Positions 44,011-52,481 of a stretch of 64,000 bases of DNA are shown piece by piece. A program made the translations under genes and the position numbers. The first letter of the stretch is position 1; the number at the start of each line of letters is the position of its first letter. The notes under the pieces are model-generated. The model made no database searches. It was given only the letters and a program-made list of their open reading frames with translations, and had not been told where the DNA came from. This DNA comes from Streptomyces humidus (GTDB lineage Bacteria > Actinomycetota > Actinomycetes > Streptomycetales > Streptomycetaceae). The stretch lies in the NCBI RefSeq assembly GCF_014649655.1, contig NZ_BMTL01000025.1, positions 62,001 to 126,000 on the forward strand. The letters are read 5' to 3'.

Positions 44011-45513
44011 TCAAGCCTGGGCGTTGTTGCCGGGCCGGGCTCCCTTCTGCCTCGGAAGCGCCAGCCTGATCTCCTCGCGCAGCTCACTGATCCGTGGGGA
44101 GTCGGCGTACTGGGCGGTGAGCCGGTACATCTGGCTCAGCCGGTCCCAGGTACGCCGGGAGGAGTTCGACCCCATCGACATCAGGGCCAACCGCGCGAAC
44201 CGGTCCGCCTGTTCGGGGTCGTTCGCGATGAAGCAGGCGGACGCCATGGACAGATGGTCGAAGATCTTCGACCGCTCGCGGCCGTCGACGCGCAGCGCCA
44301 GCGCCTTCTCCGCGTAGTACTGGGCGTGCGCGGCCGCCCGCGGCTCGAACTCGGCCAGCGTGCGGTACGCCAGGGCCTGCATGCCGTACAGATCCTCGTC
44401 CTTGAAGGTCTGCATCCAGGACGGCGGGGTGACGTCGCCCCGGTCGGAGACGAAGAGGTCCTCCGCCCGGCCGAGGGTGCGGCGCATGGCCTGCCCCTTG
44501 CCCATCGCCGCCTGCGCCCAGGCCTCGATGGTGTGGAACATCGCCCGGGTGCGCGGCAGGATGTCGTCGCCGGAGCCGGACTGCGCCAGTTTCATCAGAT
44601 CGAGGGCGTCGTCGGGCCGTCCGAGGTGGACCATCTGACGGGCCGCCCGGGACAACGCCTCGCCGGCCCGTGGCCGGTCGCCGCCCTCACGCGCGGCATG
44701 GGCGGCGATGACGAAGTACTTCTGGGCCGTCGGTTCCAGGCCGACGTCGTGCGACATCCAGCCCGCGAGGACCGCGAGGTTGGCCGCGACGCCCCACAGG
44801 CGTCGCTGGAGATGAACAGGGTGACGGTAGGCGAGGATGCCGCCCACCTCGTTGAGCTGTCCCACGACAGCCTTGCGTTGCAGGCCGCCTCCGCGGGCCG
44901 CGTCCCAGGCCCGGAACACCTCGACCGAGCGCTCCAGTTCGTCGACCTCCTCCGCGCCGATGGGAGCCGCCTCGTACCGGTCGAACCCGGCCGGGTCGGC
45001 GTGCTGGAGGAGGGGATGGTCGATGACGGAAGCGTCGGCGGAGAGAGTGGGGTCGGTGTGCAGCCAGTCGTACATGGCACTGCTGAGTGCTGAGCCGGCG
45101 GCGAGCGCGGCACCCGCGCCCACCAAGCCGCGTCGGTTGAGCATGAGGTCCATTCCCGTGAATTCGGTGAGGACCGCGGCAGTCCGTTCGGGCGCCCACG
45201 GCACGCCGTCGGGATGTTCCTCGCTCCCGCCGCCCTGCCGCTTCCCTGCACGCCCGTGCCGGACCAGACCGAGGTCCTCGATGGTCACGACACGGCCGAG
45301 ACGCTCGGTGAACAGAGCCGCCAGCACCCGCGGCACCGGATCGCGCGGAATCTCTCCCGTGTCGATCCATCGCCGCACCCGGGAGGTGTCGGTCGACAGC
45401 TGCGGATGGCCCATGGCCGCCGCCTGCCGGTTGACCAGCCTCGCGAGTTCACCCTTGGACCAGCCGGCCAGGCCGAACAGGTCCGCAAGGCGGGTGTTGG
45501 GTTGTCCGCTCAC
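44011..45513 (-). CDS. NsdA/NsdB-type developmental regulator
   Basis: The 500-residue protein starts with a helix-turn-helix-like region (TRLADLFGLAGWSKGELARLV ... RRWIDTGEIPRDPVPRVLAALFTERLG). A short hydrophobic stretch after an RR pair follows (NRRGLVGAGAALAAGSALSS, about 126-145), then a long TPR-like helical domain. It closely resembles NsdA, a negative regulator of sporulation and antibiotic production in S. coelicolor. The neighbourhood (clpP3/popR/SigB-type sigma) corresponds in my memory to the SCO72xx region, where the paralogue nsdB lies, so nsdB is the more likely identity. It is divergent from a phosphotransferase-family gene. Confidence 0.88.
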   Translation of the reverse strand: MSGQPNTRLADLFGLAGWSKGELARLVNRQAAAMGHPQLSTDTSRVRRWIDTGEIPRDPVPRVLAALFTERLGRVVTIEDLGLVRHGRAGKRQGGGSEEHPDGVPWAPERTAAVLTEFTGMDLMLNRRGLVGAGAALAAGSALSSAMYDWLHTDPTLSADASVIDHPLLQHADPAGFDRYEAAPIGAEEVDELERSVEVFRAWDAARGGGLQRKAVVGQLNEVGGILAYRHPVHLQRRLWGVAANLAVLAGWMSHDVGLEPTAQKYFVIAAHAAREGGDRPRAGEALSRAARQMVHLGRPDDALDLMKLAQSGSGDDILPRTRAMFHTIEAWAQAAMGKGQAMRRTLGRAEDLFVSDRGDVTPPSWMQTFKDEDLYGMQALAYRTLAEFEPRAAAHAQYYAEKALALRVDGRERSKIFDHLSMASACFIANDPEQADRFARLALMSMGSNSSRRTWDRLSQMYRLTAQYADSPRISELREEIRLALPRQKGARPGNNAQA

Positions 45514-45745
45514 GTCAAGCCCCCAGGTTCTCGGCTGAGTTGACAGTAGCCCCGTGAAAGTTGCCGGGCGACTATTCGCCAGGGTTCGCCAGGGTGCGCC
45601 AGATGGTGTGCCACTGGGCGACGGGTGTCAGGTAGGAAAGCGCCACCCCGACCCGGTCGCCGAGGGACATTCCCCAGGGTGTATCCGAGAGGGCCGGTCG
45701 GGGCAGCGCACTGACGTCCGGCACACGAAGGGATCTGTTTCTCCC

Positions 45746-46876
45746 ATGTACGCAGCATCGTCCTCCGTGTCCGCCCCGCCCCGGTCGCTGCACACCCGCC
45801 CGGGCGGCGGCGGCCCCTATCTGGACCCCGCACGGTCGGCGGGCCCCGCACTCGGTGCGGGGCCGGTCCGGCGCCCGGCGGGGCTCGGCACGCAACCGCT
45901 CAGCGGCAGGCTCGACCTGTCCGGCCCCCAGGGGGCCCAACTGCGCACGGCGATCGCCTCGGTGCACCGGATCTGCCCGGAGTTCGCCCCGGTCCAGGTG
46001 CTGCGCCGCAGCGGACGCTCGGTGCTCCTGGTCGGCACGACGGGACGCAGCACGGCCGTCGCCAAGTGTTTACTCGACCACTCCCCCGCGTGGGCGGAGC
46101 GGATCCGGCACGAAATAGGGGCGTACCGCACGTTCGTCCGGCACCGCCCCCCCGTGCGGGCGCCGAGACTGATCGCGGCGGACCCGGACAACTGCACCCT
46201 GGTGATCGAGCGGATGCCGGGACGGGTGGCGGCGCTGCAGCGGCACCCCACCGAGGTCCCGCCGCGGGCCGACGTCCGCGCGGCGCTCGGCGCGATCTGC
46301 CGGCTCAACGCCTGGCGGCCGCCCGCGGGGACGTTCGACGCGCCGCTGGACTACGCGGCCCGCATCTCCCGCTACCACGAGCTGGGCCTGCTCACCGACC
46401 GCGACCTGGGCGACCTGCAGAAGCTGCTGCACGGCATCGCCGCCGGCGCGGGCCGGCAGGGCATGGGCCAGTTCTGCCACGGCGACGCCCTCCTGTCGAA
46501 CATCCTTCTCTCACCGGCCGGTCCCGTGCTGGTGGACTGGGAGCACGCGGGCTGGTATCTGCCGGGCTACGACCTGGCCACGCTCTGGACGGCGCTGGCC
46601 GACGCGCCGGTGGCGCGCCGTCAGATCAGCCAGATCGCCCAGTCGGCGGGACCCGCCGCACGCGACGCCTTCCTGGTGAACCTGATGCTGGTGCTGACCC
46701 GGGAGATCCGCACCTACGAGACGGCCGTGCAGCGTTCGATGCACGACGCGGCCCCGGCCGCGGGCCACCCGGGCGCCGCGCCGTCCGGCGAGGAACAGCG
46801 CCTGCTGCTGCGGCGGCTGCACGACGACTGCCAGCTGGCACGCAGGGCCGTGCGCGCGGCGGTCGGCACGCGCTGA
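45746..46876 (+). CDS. Phosphotransferase (APH)-family protein
   Basis: ATG 45746 gives 376 residues; about 60 N-terminal residues are G/P/R-rich and probably disordered. The kinase core includes STAVAKCLLDHSPAWAERIRHEIGAY, the catalytic loop QFCHGDALLSNILL (D in HGD) and the metal-binding VLVDWEHAGWYLPGYDL. The substrate is unknown. It is divergent from the NsdA/B-type gene, 232 bases away; that gap holds small CGCCAGGGT direct repeats near 45579-45602. Confidence 0.88.
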   Translation: MYAASSSVSAPPRSLHTRPGGGGPYLDPARSAGPALGAGPVRRPAGLGTQPLSGRLDLSGPQGAQLRTAIASVHRICPEFAPVQVLRRSGRSVLLVGTTGRSTAVAKCLLDHSPAWAERIRHEIGAYRTFVRHRPPVRAPRLIAADPDNCTLVIERMPGRVAALQRHPTEVPPRADVRAALGAICRLNAWRPPAGTFDAPLDYAARISRYHELGLLTDRDLGDLQKLLHGIAAGAGRQGMGQFCHGDALLSNILLSPAGPVLVDWEHAGWYLPGYDLATLWTALADAPVARRQISQIAQSAGPAARDAFLVNLMLVLTREIRTYETAVQRSMHDAAPAAGHPGAAPSGEEQRLLLRRLHDDCQLARRAVRAAVGTR

Positions 46877-47060
46877 CGGGGCCGAGGCGCACGGTGCGCC
46901 GCATCGGCGGGGCGCCGCGGGCCCGTCAGCGCGCGGGCGGTGTCTTGACGGGGGAAATGACCGGTTTGTGGTCATGATTGACGGGTTGTCGGCACGGCGG
47001 GGGCCACCGGGCCCCGTCGGGCCCGTACGCCGCCGCCCGCTCGTCCCCCAGGAGACCGCA

Positions 47061-49037
47061 GTGCGAAAACCCGTCACTCCCCCCGGACCCCGCAGACGTT
47101 CCCGTAGAGCCGCAGGCGCCGTGGCGTCGGCGGCTCTGCTGCTCCCGCTGTGCGCGACGGCGTCCCCCGCCGACGCCGCGGATCCCCGGCCCGCCTCGGC
47201 GACCGGCCTGCAGCGGGCCTTCGCCGCCGCGGCCGCCGAGTACCACGTGCCGCAGAGCGTGTTGCTGGGCGTCTCGTACCTCCAGTCCCGCTGGGACGCG
47301 CACGCCGGGGCGCCGAGCGTGACCGGCGGCTACGGCCCGATGCACCTCACCGACGCCCGCGCGGCGCTGGCCGCCGCCTCGCAGCGCGACGGGGACACCC
47401 GGGACCTGCGGGGCGACTCCGCCCGCCCGGCGACGCGGCCGGCGCAGGTCCCGGGCGTCCGGCTCCCGTCGAGCGCGGAGCTGCCGGCCCGGCTGAAGAC
47501 CCTGCCGAAGGCCGCGCGGCTGACCGGTCTGAGCCCCGCGGCGCTGCGCACGGACCCGGCGGCCAACGTCGCGGGCGGCGCGGCGCTCCTGGCCGCCGCC
47601 CAGCGCGCCCTGGGCGAGCCCCTGAGCGCCGATCCGGCGGACTGGTACGGCGCGGTGGCGCGGTTCTCGGGCGCTGACGACACCGCGACCGCCGCCGCCT
47701 ACGCCGACGACGTCTACCAGGTGATCCACACCGGCGAGGAGCGCACCACGGACGCCGGGCAGACGGTCGCCCTGGCCGCGCGGCCGGGCCTGGTCCCGCG
47801 GAAGGCCGCACTGCACAGGGCCGGTCTGCGCACGCTCTCCGCGGCGGGCGCCGAGTGCCCGACGACGGTGTCCTGCGAATGGATCCCGGCGCCGCACGAG
47901 CGGTTCGGCGACGACGACTACGGCAACCACGACGTGGCCGACCGGCCCGCCTCGCCCCCCATCAGGTACATCGTCGTGCACGACACCGAGGGCGCCTGGG
48001 ACGGCGTGCTGTCCACGGTCCAGGACCCGACCTACGTGTCCTGGAACTACTCGCTGCGCTCCACCGACGGGCACATCGCCCAGCACGTCAAGGCCAAGGA
48101 CGTGGCGTGGCACGCCGGCAACTGGTACGTCAACTCCGAGTCGATCGGCCTGGAGCACGAGGGGTTCCTCGCCCGGCCCGACTCCTGGTTCACCGAGGCG
48201 ATGTACCGGGCGTCGGCCCGTCTGGTGACCTACCTGGCCGCCGAGTACGGCGTCCCGCTGGACCGGCAGCACATCCTGGGCCACGACAACGTGCCCGGCC
48301 CGACCGGCGCGAGCATTCCGGGGATGCACACCGATCCCGGCCCGTTCTGGGACTGGAGGCACTACTTCGAGCTGCTGGGCCGGCCTTTCGAGGCTACGGC
48401 CGGCAGCGGCGGCGTGGTGACGATCCGGCCCGACTACACCGCCAACCGGCCGGTGTACACGGACTGCGGCGGCCAGGGCGTGGCGTGCGCCGCGCACGGT
48501 TCCGGCGACGTGCGGCTGTACTCCGATCATGACGAGCAGTCCGCCCTGATCAAGGACGTCGGCGACGGCTCGGCACCGACCACGGGCCTGAACGACGTCG
48601 CCTCACGGGCGTCGACCGGCCAGCAGTACGCGGTCGCCGACCGGTGGGGCGACTGGACGGCGATCTGGTACCTCGGCCGGAAGGCCTGGTTCAGGAACCC
48701 CGCGGCCCGGCCGACCGCCGTTCCCGCGACGGGCCGGGTGGTCACCCCGAAGGACGGCCGCGACAGCGTGGCGCTGTACGGCAGGGCCTATCCCGAGGCC
48801 GGGGCCTATCCGGCGGGTGTTCCGGCCCAGGCGCTCTCGCCGCTGCCGTACACCCTGCCCAAGGGGCAGAAGTACGTGGTCGGCGACAAGGTTCCCGGCG
48901 AGTACTACTACTCGGTCACCTTCGCCGGCGACTCGCACCGGCTGGTCGTCGGCGAGGACCAGTACTACGAGATCCAGTACGGCCACCGGGTGGCGTTCGT
49001 GCGCGCCGCGGACGTGAAGGCGACCCCGGCGACGTAG
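47061..49037 (+). CDS. Secreted N-acetylmuramoyl-L-alanine amidase (Amidase_2)
   Basis: The GTG at 47061 follows CAGGAG and opens a 658-residue protein with a signal peptide (basic RRRSRRAAG, hydrophobic AVASAALLLPLCATA, cleavage near ADA). A lysozyme-like N-terminal region (about 40-240; QSVLLGVSYLQSRWDAHAG) precedes the zinc amidase domain (about 290-470). Its ligands lie in YIVVHDTEGAWD, VAWHAGNWYVNSESIGLEHEG and LGHDNVPGPTGASIPGMHTDPGPFWDW. The C-terminal 190 residues look like SH3-type repeats. It cleaves the peptide-glycan amide bond of peptidoglycan. Confidence 0.93.
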   Translation: MRKPVTPPGPRRRSRRAAGAVASAALLLPLCATASPADAADPRPASATGLQRAFAAAAAEYHVPQSVLLGVSYLQSRWDAHAGAPSVTGGYGPMHLTDARAALAAASQRDGDTRDLRGDSARPATRPAQVPGVRLPSSAELPARLKTLPKAARLTGLSPAALRTDPAANVAGGAALLAAAQRALGEPLSADPADWYGAVARFSGADDTATAAAYADDVYQVIHTGEERTTDAGQTVALAARPGLVPRKAALHRAGLRTLSAAGAECPTTVSCEWIPAPHERFGDDDYGNHDVADRPASPPIRYIVVHDTEGAWDGVLSTVQDPTYVSWNYSLRSTDGHIAQHVKAKDVAWHAGNWYVNSESIGLEHEGFLARPDSWFTEAMYRASARLVTYLAAEYGVPLDRQHILGHDNVPGPTGASIPGMHTDPGPFWDWRHYFELLGRPFEATAGSGGVVTIRPDYTANRPVYTDCGGQGVACAAHGSGDVRLYSDHDEQSALIKDVGDGSAPTTGLNDVASRASTGQQYAVADRWGDWTAIWYLGRKAWFRNPAARPTAVPATGRVVTPKDGRDSVALYGRAYPEAGAYPAGVPAQALSPLPYTLPKGQKYVVGDKVPGEYYYSVTFAGDSHRLVVGEDQYYEIQYGHRVAFVRAADVKATPAT

Positions 49038-49080
49038 ACGTGCGGGCCGCGGGCCGCGTCGTCGACGGCGCGGCCGGGCC

Positions 49081-49578
49081 TCAGCCCTGCTGGAACAGCT
49101 CCGCCGGGAGCGGCTTCAGCAGGGCGTAGAGGTCGTCGGTGATGGGGCGGTCCCAGGCGGCGATGGTCACCAGGACGTTGTCGCTGCGGTCGAACTGCAC
49201 GCAGGAGATCCGCCCCTCGGAGAGCTTCAGGCGGCGCACGATCAGCAGGTTGTCGCCCTGCATCACCGGCATGTCCTCGGTGCCGACGACGGTCACCTCC
49301 TCGTCGTTCTCCAGCGCGAGCAGGAGCTGGGCCACCTCGAAGGGGACCTCGCCCTCCTCCACCTCGCGGGCCGGGGATCCCTCGGGCAGATTGCCGATGA
49401 TCATCGCGGGGCCGCGGCCGCCGAAGAGGTCGTAGCGCAGGAAGACGCCCTGGCAGCTGCCGTCGGGTGCGGGCAGAAGGCCCGCGCCCAGGTTGCCGGG
49501 CCAGTCGCCCGGGTCCATGGCCAGTACGTCGAAGTCGGGCCCGGCGGGCGTGGCGCTGCGGCGGCGGAGGAACGACAT
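49081..49578 (-). CDS. Conserved streptomycete protein of unknown function
   Basis: The ATG at 49578 gives 165 residues beginning MSFLRRRSATPAGPDFDVLAMDPGDWPG. I recognise no named domain. It is a soluble alpha/beta protein with an acidic middle (AREVEEGEVPFEVAQLLLALENDEEVTVVGTEDMP) and a C-terminal strand-rich region. Codon use is normal for the organism. It converges with the amidase gene and may be a cytoplasmic housekeeping protein. Confidence 0.75.
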   Translation of the reverse strand: MSFLRRRSATPAGPDFDVLAMDPGDWPGNLGAGLLPAPDGSCQGVFLRYDLFGGRGPAMIIGNLPEGSPAREVEEGEVPFEVAQLLLALENDEEVTVVGTEDMPVMQGDNLLIVRRLKLSEGRISCVQFDRSDNVLVTIAAWDRPITDDLYALLKPLPAELFQQG

Positions 49579-49880
49579 GCCGCCATGGTACGTGGCCGAC
49601 GCGCTCGGGCGGTGCGCGGGCGGCACGCGTTCCGCCGCGCGTGATCCGGTCCGCGGCCCACGGGTCCCGGCGTTCTCCTCCGTCCCTTCGGACCTGCCCC
49701 GCGTGCGCTCTGCGGGCACGGGCGCCCGGCGCAGGGCGTCCGGTGCTCGGGGGGTCCTCGCGGGCCGTCGCAGCCGTCGGCCTGGGGCCTGCGCGGCGCC
49801 GTGCGCCGGCTGCCGCGACCGATGGGGCGTCCCTGGCCCTCACCCGCGGACTGCGGCCTTCGCCCGCCGGGCCGGCCGCG

Positions 49881-49933
49881 GTCAGGTCAGGTCAGGTCAG
49901 GTCAGGTCAGGTCAGGTCAGGTCAGGTCAGGTC
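49881..49933. repeat. GTCAG pentanucleotide microsatellite, ten copies
   Basis: Ten uninterrupted GTCAG units (49881-49930) and a partial GTC form a 53-base simple repeat. Its right end encodes the last codons and stop of the DUF397 gene (minus strand), where the CTGAC units supply LT-stop. Copy-number changes would leave that stop intact because each unit phase contains TGA close by. Confidence 0.97.
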
Positions 49934-50164
49934 GAACTCTCCCGCCCGTGCCTCCGACACGAACGCGCCCCACTCGGCGGGTGTGAAGATCAGGGAAGGG
50001 CTCTGCGGGCTGCCGCTGTTGCGCATCGCGATGAATCCTTCGACGAAGGCGATCTGGACATCCCCCCGCCCCCGGCTGCTGGACTGCCACTCGGCGTTGC
50101 TGAGGTCCAGCTCGGGCTTGTCCCAGCCCGTGAGCGGCTGCTGGTGGATGGTGCTCTCGGCCAC
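49922..50164 (-). CDS. DUF397 domain protein without an adjacent XRE partner
   Basis: GTG 50164 with GGAGGAG upstream gives 80 residues. The DUF397 signature is present: LSNAEWQSSSRGRGDVQIAFVEGFIAMRNSG and LIFTPAEWGAFVSEARAGEFDL. DUF397 proteins are usually encoded beside a helix-turn-helix regulator and act as its antagonist; here none lies within several kilobases (neighbours are a hypothetical gene and an Ltp gene). The stop codon lies inside the GTCAG microsatellite. Confidence 0.92.
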   Translation of the reverse strand: MAESTIHQQPLTGWDKPELDLSNAEWQSSSRGRGDVQIAFVEGFIAMRNSGSPQSPSLIFTPAEWGAFVSEARAGEFDLT

Positions 50165-50247
50165 GTCCGTGCTCCTCCCGGTTCGTCGTCCGCGGGCCAG
50201 CCTAGCGATCGGCCCCGTACGCCGACAGAGCACGCGAGGAGGACCTT

Positions 50248-51414
50248 TCAGGACATCGGCGGCCTGGCTCCGACGAGCCACATGGAGAAGAACTGCGAGC
50301 CGCCCCCGTAGGCGTGGCCGAGGACCTTGCCGGCCCGCTCCACCTGGTGTTCCCCGGCCTGGCCGCGCACCTGGAGTGCGGCCTCCGCGAAGCGGATCAT
50401 GCCCGAGGCGCCGATCGGGTTGGTGGACAGGACACCGCCCGACATGTTGACGGGCAGGTCGCCGTCGAGCTCGGTGACGCCGGCCTCGGTGAGCTTCCAG
50501 CCCTCGCCCTCTTCGGCGAAGCCGAGGTTCTCCAGCCACATCGGCTCGTACCAGGAGAACGGCACGTACATCTCCACGGCGTCGATGTCGCGGCGCGGGT
50601 CGGTGACCCCGGCCTGCCGGTAGACATCGGCGGCACAGTCCTTTCCGGCCTGCGGCGACACCGCGTCCTTGCCGGCGAAGAGCGTCGGTTCGCTGCGCAT
50701 CGCGCCTCCGAGCACCCAGGCGGGCGGACGGGGCGAGCGGGCGGCTCCGGCCCGGTCGGTGAGCACCATCGCGCAGGCCCCGTCGGAGGAGGGGCAGGTC
50801 TCCGAGTAGCGGATCGGGTCCCAGAGCATGGGCGAGGCCTGGACCTTCTCCAGCGTGATGTCGTGCTCGTGGAGGTGGGCGTAGGGGTTCTTCAGCGCGT
50901 TGCGCCGGTCCTTGTACGCCACGAGCGAGCCGACGGTGTCGGGCGCGCCGCTGCGCCGCATGTACGCGCGCACGTGCGGGGCGAAGAAGCCGCCGGCCCC
51001 GGCGAGCAGGGGCTGCTGGAAGGGGATGGGCAGGGACAGTCCCCACATGGCGTTGGACTCGGACTGCTTCTCGAAGGCCAGGGTGAGAACGGTGCCGTGG
51101 ACCCGGGCCGCGACCAGGTTCGCGGCGACCAGCGCGGTGGATCCGCCGACCGAGCCGGCCGTGTGCACGCGCAGCATCGGCTTGCCCACCGCGCCGAGCG
51201 CGTCGGCGAGGTACAGCTCGGGCATCATGACGCCCTCGAAGAAGTCGGGGGCCTTGCCGATGACCACGGCGTCGACGTCGGCCCAGGTCAGCTCGGCGTC
51301 GTCGAGGGCGCGCCGGGCGGCCTCGCGAACCAGTCCGGCGATCGAGACGTCCCGGCGGGCCGCGACGTGCTTGGTCTGGCCGATCCCGACGACGGCCACG
51401 GGCTCCTTGCTCAT
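50248..51414 (-). CDS. Thiolase-fold lipid-transfer protein (Ltp3-like, probable aldolase)
   Basis: The 388-residue protein is of the SCP-x/Ltp type (VAVVGIGQTKHVAARRDVSIAGLVREAARRAL; AVSPQAGKDCAADVYRQAG). The position of the thiolase nucleophile cysteine reads VHTAGSVGGSTAL, without Cys, and the C-terminal loop is HAYGGGSQFFSM, with Tyr where thiolases have Cys. This supports a retro-aldolase or non-thiolytic role, as known for Ltp2 of steroid side-chain cleavage. Size and order match M. tuberculosis ltp3 (Rv3523). The ATG overlaps the stop of the upstream Ltp gene (ATGA). Confidence 0.87.
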   Translation of the reverse strand: MSKEPVAVVGIGQTKHVAARRDVSIAGLVREAARRALDDAELTWADVDAVVIGKAPDFFEGVMMPELYLADALGAVGKPMLRVHTAGSVGGSTALVAANLVAARVHGTVLTLAFEKQSESNAMWGLSLPIPFQQPLLAGAGGFFAPHVRAYMRRSGAPDTVGSLVAYKDRRNALKNPYAHLHEHDITLEKVQASPMLWDPIRYSETCPSSDGACAMVLTDRAGAARSPRPPAWVLGGAMRSEPTLFAGKDAVSPQAGKDCAADVYRQAGVTDPRRDIDAVEMYVPFSWYEPMWLENLGFAEEGEGWKLTEAGVTELDGDLPVNMSGGVLSTNPIGASGMIRFAEAALQVRGQAGEHQVERAGKVLGHAYGGGSQFFSMWLVGARPPMS

Positions 51415-52481
51415 CGCGGTTCCCCTTCGAGTACGGCGACCAGGTTCTGCTGGAGACACGGGCCGGAGGTGGCGTGGGCGAGGGCGCGGTCGGACTCGCC
51501 CCGGTGGATGCGGGCAGCGGCCTCGCCGATGCGGATCAGACCGGCGGCCATCATGGGGTTGGCCGCGAGCGCGCCGCCGGACAGGTTCACCCGGACGCTG
51601 TCGTCCAGCCGCAGCGCCTTGCGCAGGACGACCTCCTGTGAGCTGAACGGCGCGTGCAGTTCGGCGGTGTCGACGGGCCGGTCGAACGCGCCGGCCCGCT
51701 CGGCGGCGAGGCGGGTGGAGGGCGAGTCGGTCAGGTCGCGCACGCCGAGCGAGTGGGCTTCGATGCGGTGGTCGACGCCTCTGATCCAGGCGGGCCGGGA
51801 GCACAGCTCACGGGCCCGCTCGCCCGCCGCGAGGATGACGGCGGCGGCCCCGTCGCCGACGGGCGGACAGTCGCCGGTGCGCAGCGGCCGCACGGCGTAG
51901 TCGCCCTGCGGGACGGAACCGCGCAGCTGGGCATGGGAGTTGAGGGTGGCGGTGCGTCGGCTGCGGGCGCCGATCGCCGCGAGGGCCGGCTCATCGGTGT
52001 GGCCGGCGTCGATCAGCGCCTGTGCCTGGAGCGCGGCCAGGGCGACGGAGTCGGGCCACAGGGGGGCGACGTAGTACGGGTCGAGCTGGCGGGTGAGGAC
52101 GTCGCGCAGCGAGCCGGGAGAGGACTTGCCGTAGGAGTAGACGAGAGCGGTGTCGGCGTCGCCGGTGAGGAGTTTGGTCCACGCCTCGTACAGCGCCCAG
52201 GCGCCGTCCATCTCGACGTGGGACTCGGACAGGGGCGGCCAGGCGCCGACGCCGTCGAGGGCGAGGGTGAAGGAGAAGGCGCGGCCGGCGAGGTAGTCGC
52301 TGGAGCCGGAGCAGGTGAAGTCGATGTCGGCGGTCTTCAGGCCGGTCCGGTCCAGGACGCTGTGCAGGACCGGCATGAGCATCTCGACCTCGGAGAGCTC
52401 GTCGGTGGTGCGCAGGACGTCGGTCTGGGCGAAGGCCACCACCGCGATGTCGCGGCGGTCCGGGGGTTCCTCGCGGGTCAC
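51411..52481 (-). CDS. Thiolase-fold lipid-transfer protein (Ltp4-like, probable aldolase)
   Basis: GTG 52481 overlaps the stop of the DUF35 gene (GTGA), and its own stop overlaps the next start. The 356-residue protein has the Ltp fold (TCSGSSDYLAGRAFSFTLALDGVGAWPPLSESHVEMDGAWALYEAW) but no Cys at the nucleophile position, and it ends ATSGPCLQQNLVAVLEG. Size and order match Rv3522 (ltp4). Together with the Zn-ribbon/OB protein it probably forms the hetero-complex that performs a carbon-carbon cleavage on an acyl-CoA side chain. This is inference from family behaviour. Confidence 0.86.
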   Translation of the reverse strand: MTREEPPDRRDIAVVAFAQTDVLRTTDELSEVEMLMPVLHSVLDRTGLKTADIDFTCSGSSDYLAGRAFSFTLALDGVGAWPPLSESHVEMDGAWALYEAWTKLLTGDADTALVYSYGKSSPGSLRDVLTRQLDPYYVAPLWPDSVALAALQAQALIDAGHTDEPALAAIGARSRRTATLNSHAQLRGSVPQGDYAVRPLRTGDCPPVGDGAAAVILAAGERARELCSRPAWIRGVDHRIEAHSLGVRDLTDSPSTRLAAERAGAFDRPVDTAELHAPFSSQEVVLRKALRLDDSVRVNLSGGALAANPMMAAGLIRIGEAAARIHRGESDRALAHATSGPCLQQNLVAVLEGEPR

